Source: Verrucomicrobiales bacterium (GTDB lineage: Bacteria; Verrucomicrobiota; Verrucomicrobiia; Verrucomicrobiales; DEV007). Taken from it: DNA of 64,000 nt. Positions 60,635-64,000 of this stretch are shown here, one piece after another. A program made the translations under genes and the position numbers. Every line of letters begins with the position of its first letter. The first letter of the stretch is position 1. Location of the stretch: NCBI GenBank assembly GCA_029213005.1, contig JARGPI010000035.1, positions 1 to 64,000 of the forward strand. The letters are read 5' to 3'. Below the pieces are notes generated by a model. That model saw nothing but the letters and a program-made list of their open reading frames with translations. It was not told the DNA's origin and did not search any database.

Positions 60635-63256
60635 CTACTTCTTCTCCTCTTCTTTTGCGGCGAGGTCTTTGACTTCTTTCTGAAGGCGGGTCACGAGGTC
60701 GCGGAGATCGCGAACTTCGTCGGCTTGTTTTTTGCCTCCGTTAATTTTGTTAATCGCGTCCTGAGCGGCCTTTACGATGGGGTCGTGAGTGTCTCCGGCT
60801 GAGGTGAGAGGCTGCAGGATGGGGAGAGCTTTCGGATCGTCGAGGGAGCCGAGAGCGCGGATCACACGGGGGCGAAACTCGGGGTTGGGATGATTGATCA
60901 TCGCTGCAATATAATGACGGATTTCATTCCGAATCGGATCGCCTGCGTCGCGGGAGAGGTAGGCAAGGGCTTCGAGAGCGGATCCGAGGTCGCGGGTTGT
61001 GAATTTTGATTCGGCAGCTTCGAGGTGCTGTTTGAGTGGGGCAACGTAGACGGGATCGGCCTGGTCTCTCATTGCGCGGATCGCGCTCATCGCAATTTGA
61101 TGGCGGAAGGAATCCCGGCCCAGTGCGGTGATCAGGGTCGTGGAAACCTCGCTGACGGGGTATTTCCCGATGGCACGAATGGCTTCGGCAACGATCTCGG
61201 GATTGGTCTCTTCGGCGGCGACTTCCTTCAAGGTATCGAGGGTTTCCGGGGAAAAGAATTTCCCGATGGCTTCGACGACCTCGATCCGGACGCGGGCGTC
61301 TTTTTGATCGAGCGATTCGGTGAGAATTTTGAAAGCGTCCGGGGTGCGGTGGATCGCGAGTGATTTGGCGGCTTCGATGCGGACGCCGTAAAAGGCATCG
61401 TTGTTGAGATGTTTTTTGAGTAAATCAGCGGACTTCCGGTTCTTCTGGCGCTGCAGGGAGCGGACTGCGATGAGGCGGCCCATCATATCTTCGCCGTTTT
61501 CGAGCTGTTGATGAAGTAACTCGGTGGGTGGATCGAATTTGATCGCTGCTAGCACAGTCAGGTCGGGATCGATCCGGACGATTTTCGGTTTGGCGGGCAA
61601 ATCAAAGGTGAAGTCCTCGCTGTCGCGCTGAATTCGCACCGTTTTGTCGTGAGTTTTCCCTTTTTCATCGATCATTCGGATTGGCAGATCAAAATCGAAG
61701 AGCAATACCTTATCAGAAACCTTCTGGGTCTGTTTGATGGTGAGTTTGACCTGCTTCTTCTTGCCGTCCCAGTTGTATTTCACGTCGAGTTGCGGGGTGC
61801 CGCCGTGGTAAACCCACTGGTCGAAGAATTCATCGAAGTTCCGGCCGCTCAATTCTTCGAAAACATCTTTGAGGTCGTCGGTTTCGACATTTTTGAACTG
61901 GTATCGTTCCACGTAGGTTTTGACGCATTTCCGGAAGAGATCGGGACCGAGCTGGCTGCGCAGCATGTGAAGGATCCAGGAGCCTTTCGGGTAGGCGCGG
62001 TAATCAAATTGCTCCCAGGGATCGGTGAAGCCCCGCCAGACCATGGGGCGGTCGTCTTTTTTCCCGGTGACACCGACTCCGTCGCGATACAAGCCGTAAA
62101 GCATTTCGTCGCGGCCGAATTTGTGATTCTCGTAAAGATGGGTGTAATAGGTCGCAAAACCTTCGTTGAGCCAGAGATTTGACCAGTCTTTGCAGGTCAG
62201 GAGATCGCCGAACCATTGATGCGTGGCCTCGTGGGCATCGAGACGGTGCGAGGTTCTCAGGTTTTCGCTGGCGCTGGAAAAGAGGGTGCCGTTGGTCAGA
62301 GTGGAGATGCTTGTATTTTCCATGCCGCCCGCGACGAAGTCGGCCACGCAAACGTTATAGTATTTCGACCAGGGGTAGGCGACGCCGATTTCCGCTTCGA
62401 GGAAGGCGAGGATCTTCTGGGTGTCGCGGAAGGAATTCTCCGCAACGGCAAACTGGGAGGGCGTGGTGTAAAAAGCGAGCGGGAGATCGCCGTGTTTTGC
62501 CTCGAGCTTTTTAAAATGGCCCGCGACAACGGAAACGAGGTAATTAACGTGAGGCTTTTGCTGGTGCCAGTGCGTGGTGCGAATCCCGTCGGTCACGGTG
62601 TCGCTGATGAGGTCGCCATTGGAAAGGACCGTCATCGACTCCGGCACGTGGCAGATCACTTCGGTCGTGAAGCGTTCGTTGGGGAAATCGTATCCGGGAA
62701 ACCAGTAGCGATGTTTTTCCGGCTCGCCCTGGGTCCAGAGGTGGTCGTCGCCCGCCGGGTAGCCCATCGCTTCGGTCCGGAAAAAGAGCCCGTCTTTCGG
62801 TTCGGCGGTGTAATGAACGGTGACGCTGACCTCTTCGCCGGCAGGGATGGGGGCTTTGAAGTGGATCGCGATCCGTTTGTCGTCGTTGTCCCAGGATTCG
62901 ATTTCCCGGGTGGATTCCACTTTTTCGACGCTGAGATCAAAGGCATCGAGACTCAGCTCGTCGATTGATTTGGCGATCGGGGCGAAGGTGGTGGTGGCCG
63001 TTCCCCGGATGGTTCGATTCCCGAAGTGGGGCGTAAAATCGATCCTCTGGTGAGTCACATCGATGATCCGGTCCCGGGCATATTGGCGACCGTTTCCGGG
63101 AGGTTTCTCCATTTTTCCCTCCATAAACCGCGCCCGGAGGCTGTAGAGGTCCTTTTTGCAGGAGCAATTTTCCCAACCGCATTCTTCGTAACGATTCCCG
63201 GAAAAGGCGATCAGTGGAATCGTGAAGAAGAGGCACAAAAAGGTGGAAAATTTCAT
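60635..63256 (-). CDS. Exported M1-family metallopeptidase with C-terminal HEAT-like repeats
   Basis: This is an 873-residue exported aminopeptidase-like protein. The signal peptide MKFSTFLCLFFTIPLIAFSG defines ATG 63256. The M1 N-terminal beta domain is followed by the catalytic domain with the GGMENTS substrate motif and the zinc site HEATHQWFGDL...WLNEGFATYY (HExxH-x18-E). From about residue 590 the protein continues as HEAT-like helical repeats (RIEAAKSLAIHRTPDAFKIL, VRIEVVEAIGKFFSPETLDT, RPRVIRALGSLDDPKALPIL), ending in a Lys/Glu coiled coil. Classic M1 enzymes have an ERAP1-C helical domain instead, so these repeats are a substitute and may hold large peptides. Confidence 0.9.
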   Translation of the reverse strand: MKFSTFLCLFFTIPLIAFSGNRYEECGWENCSCKKDLYSLRARFMEGKMEKPPGNGRQYARDRIIDVTHQRIDFTPHFGNRTIRGTATTTFAPIAKSIDELSLDAFDLSVEKVESTREIESWDNDDKRIAIHFKAPIPAGEEVSVTVHYTAEPKDGLFFRTEAMGYPAGDDHLWTQGEPEKHRYWFPGYDFPNERFTTEVICHVPESMTVLSNGDLISDTVTDGIRTTHWHQQKPHVNYLVSVVAGHFKKLEAKHGDLPLAFYTTPSQFAVAENSFRDTQKILAFLEAEIGVAYPWSKYYNVCVADFVAGGMENTSISTLTNGTLFSSASENLRTSHRLDAHEATHQWFGDLLTCKDWSNLWLNEGFATYYTHLYENHKFGRDEMLYGLYRDGVGVTGKKDDRPMVWRGFTDPWEQFDYRAYPKGSWILHMLRSQLGPDLFRKCVKTYVERYQFKNVETDDLKDVFEELSGRNFDEFFDQWVYHGGTPQLDVKYNWDGKKKQVKLTIKQTQKVSDKVLLFDFDLPIRMIDEKGKTHDKTVRIQRDSEDFTFDLPAKPKIVRIDPDLTVLAAIKFDPPTELLHQQLENGEDMMGRLIAVRSLQRQKNRKSADLLKKHLNNDAFYGVRIEAAKSLAIHRTPDAFKILTESLDQKDARVRIEVVEAIGKFFSPETLDTLKEVAAEETNPEIVAEAIRAIGKYPVSEVSTTLITALGRDSFRHQIAMSAIRAMRDQADPVYVAPLKQHLEAAESKFTTRDLGSALEALAYLSRDAGDPIRNEIRHYIAAMINHPNPEFRPRVIRALGSLDDPKALPILQPLTSAGDTHDPIVKAAQDAINKINGGKKQADEVRDLRDLVTRLQKEVKDLAAKEEEKK

Positions 63257-63495
63257 GAAGCCGCTCAATCTGACGGGGAATCGGGGGAAAGCAAGATGCG
63301 CCTTAGTGGGCCAGTTATCGATTTCTCTAAAATATATGGGATGTGCCCTTGGGTATAAAACTTGCTCACGGGTGTCACGGGTTGGCACAGACCTTTATTT
63401 GCATGGGCAAGATAAGTCGTCTAGGTTCCGACCCGAATCGTCTAAATATCTGGGAATTTAGAACGTTCATTTATTTCACTTATCATTTTTACAGC

Positions 63496-64000
63496 ATGCG
63501 AAGCGATTACGGATCAGTCCACACGAAGCCATCGAGCAACCGGTTGGCTATTGGATTAGCTCTATTGACAGTTTTTCTCTTTCAAGTAGTCGGTTTGGCT
63601 CAGGAAGGTGGGCCGGTCATTGAAGAAGTACCTGCACCTGCAGATTCGGGTATGGCTCAGAATCTTCTGGAGTCACTGATGGACGGAGGTCCCTGGCTGA
63701 TGATTCCATTGGCGGCGCTCTCGTTTCTCGCAGTAGTCTTGATCATTTTCTACACTTTCACGATCCGTCAGGGTTCGGTGGTGAGCGATAAATTTATGAA
63801 TGCGGCGGACGCCCTGATCCGGAAGCAGGATTACCTCGGTCTGATCGCGGTCTGTAATCGTGAAAACGAGTGTATCGCCCGGATCGTCTATAAAACCCTC
63901 GATTTTGCGACGAAGAACCCGACGGCAAGTTTCGATGAAGTTCGCGAAGTGACAGAGGCTGAGGGCACCCGTCAGGCCAGTATTTTGAACAACCGGATCA
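63496..64000 (+). CDS. MotA/TolQ/ExbB proton-channel family protein (partial, runs off the window)
   Basis: The first 168 codons of this gene are present, open to the right edge. A hydrophobic N-terminal segment ending FQVVGLAQ resembles a signal sequence or first helix. It is followed by an acidic Pro-rich stretch and then the start of the TolQ/ExbB fold (GGPWLMIPLAALSFLAVVLI, IFYTFTIRQGS). The segment VREVTEAEGTRQASILNNRI corresponds to the cytosolic loop before the conserved helices. With TonB-like partners it would power outer-membrane uptake, fitting a polysaccharide-degrading cell. No Shine-Dalgarno is obvious at ATG 63496. Confidence 0.85.
   Translation, partial: MRSDYGSVHTKPSSNRLAIGLALLTVFLFQVVGLAQEGGPVIEEVPAPADSGMAQNLLESLMDGGPWLMIPLAALSFLAVVLIIFYTFTIRQGSVVSDKFMNAADALIRKQDYLGLIAVCNRENECIARIVYKTLDFATKNPTASFDEVREVTEAEGTRQASILNNRI

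Overview
This window looks like a chromosomal segment from a bacterium of the PVC superphylum, most likely Verrucomicrobiota. I infer this from family content, not from a marker tree. The evidence is the DUF1501 / DUF1549-DUF1553 / planctomycete-type cytochrome c trio, a MoxR-DUF58-BatA-like set with two large VWA membrane proteins, a formylglycine sulfatase, an SHD1-domain lipoprotein, PQQ-propeller and FG-GAP secreted proteins, and FloA. GC content is moderate. Genes are dense, lie on both strands in short operons, and often overlap by ATGA. I found no tRNA, rRNA or CRISPR array.

Layout. 0-6 kb: floA, two small unknown proteins, then an accessory patch with an ApeA-like HEPN protein, a membrane TIR protein and a thioredoxin-type arsenate reductase. 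6-12 kb: secreted catabolic proteins (Asp-box propeller, beta-helix, dienelactone hydrolase, hydratase-fold protein, sulfatase). 12-20 kb: recJ, the BatA-like/DUF58/MoxR operon, gmk, and two convergent lipoprotein genes. 20-28 kb: an FG-GAP protein and the DUF1501/DUF1549/cytochrome-WD40 operon. 28-35 kb: a sulfotransferase and GT61 glycosyltransferase leading into tsaD, then hslR-ispE-pgeF on the other strand, and avtA. 35-39 kb: a six-BON secreted protein divergent from a DUF4062-nSTAND1 ATPase. 38.7-44 kb: an Mla-type lipid transport operon whose permease is fused to an RND transporter. 44-53 kb: a VWA protein, a VOC protein, an orphan sugar permease, a secreted lectin-Lon protease and a small basic secreted protein with a clear terminator. 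53-57.4 kb: a tight operon of SGNH hydrolase, Clp-like double AAA ATPase, glutaredoxin and a primase-like protein. 57.4-64 kb: a Lys/Pro-rich exported protein, aldo/keto reductase, PQQ propeller, a 218-bp MITE-like element, an M1 peptidase with HEAT-like repeats, and the start of an ExbB/TolQ gene.

The most unusual signal is a dispersed 39-bp element of two 17-bp TGTAC/GTACA palindromes, with centres exactly 22 bp apart. It occurs five times. Two copies are intergenic (5533-5571, 60578-60616). Three lie inside coding sequences, always on the same codon phase, adding exactly 13 residues (PSCyt1-WD40 protein, sulfotransferase, 218-aa membrane protein). This resembles the protein-inserted palindromic elements known from Rickettsia, in an unrelated lineage. 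Other items of note are the RND-MlaE fusion, the SGNH-Clp-Grx-primase operon, and the HEPN, TIR and nSTAND1 conflict-type genes.
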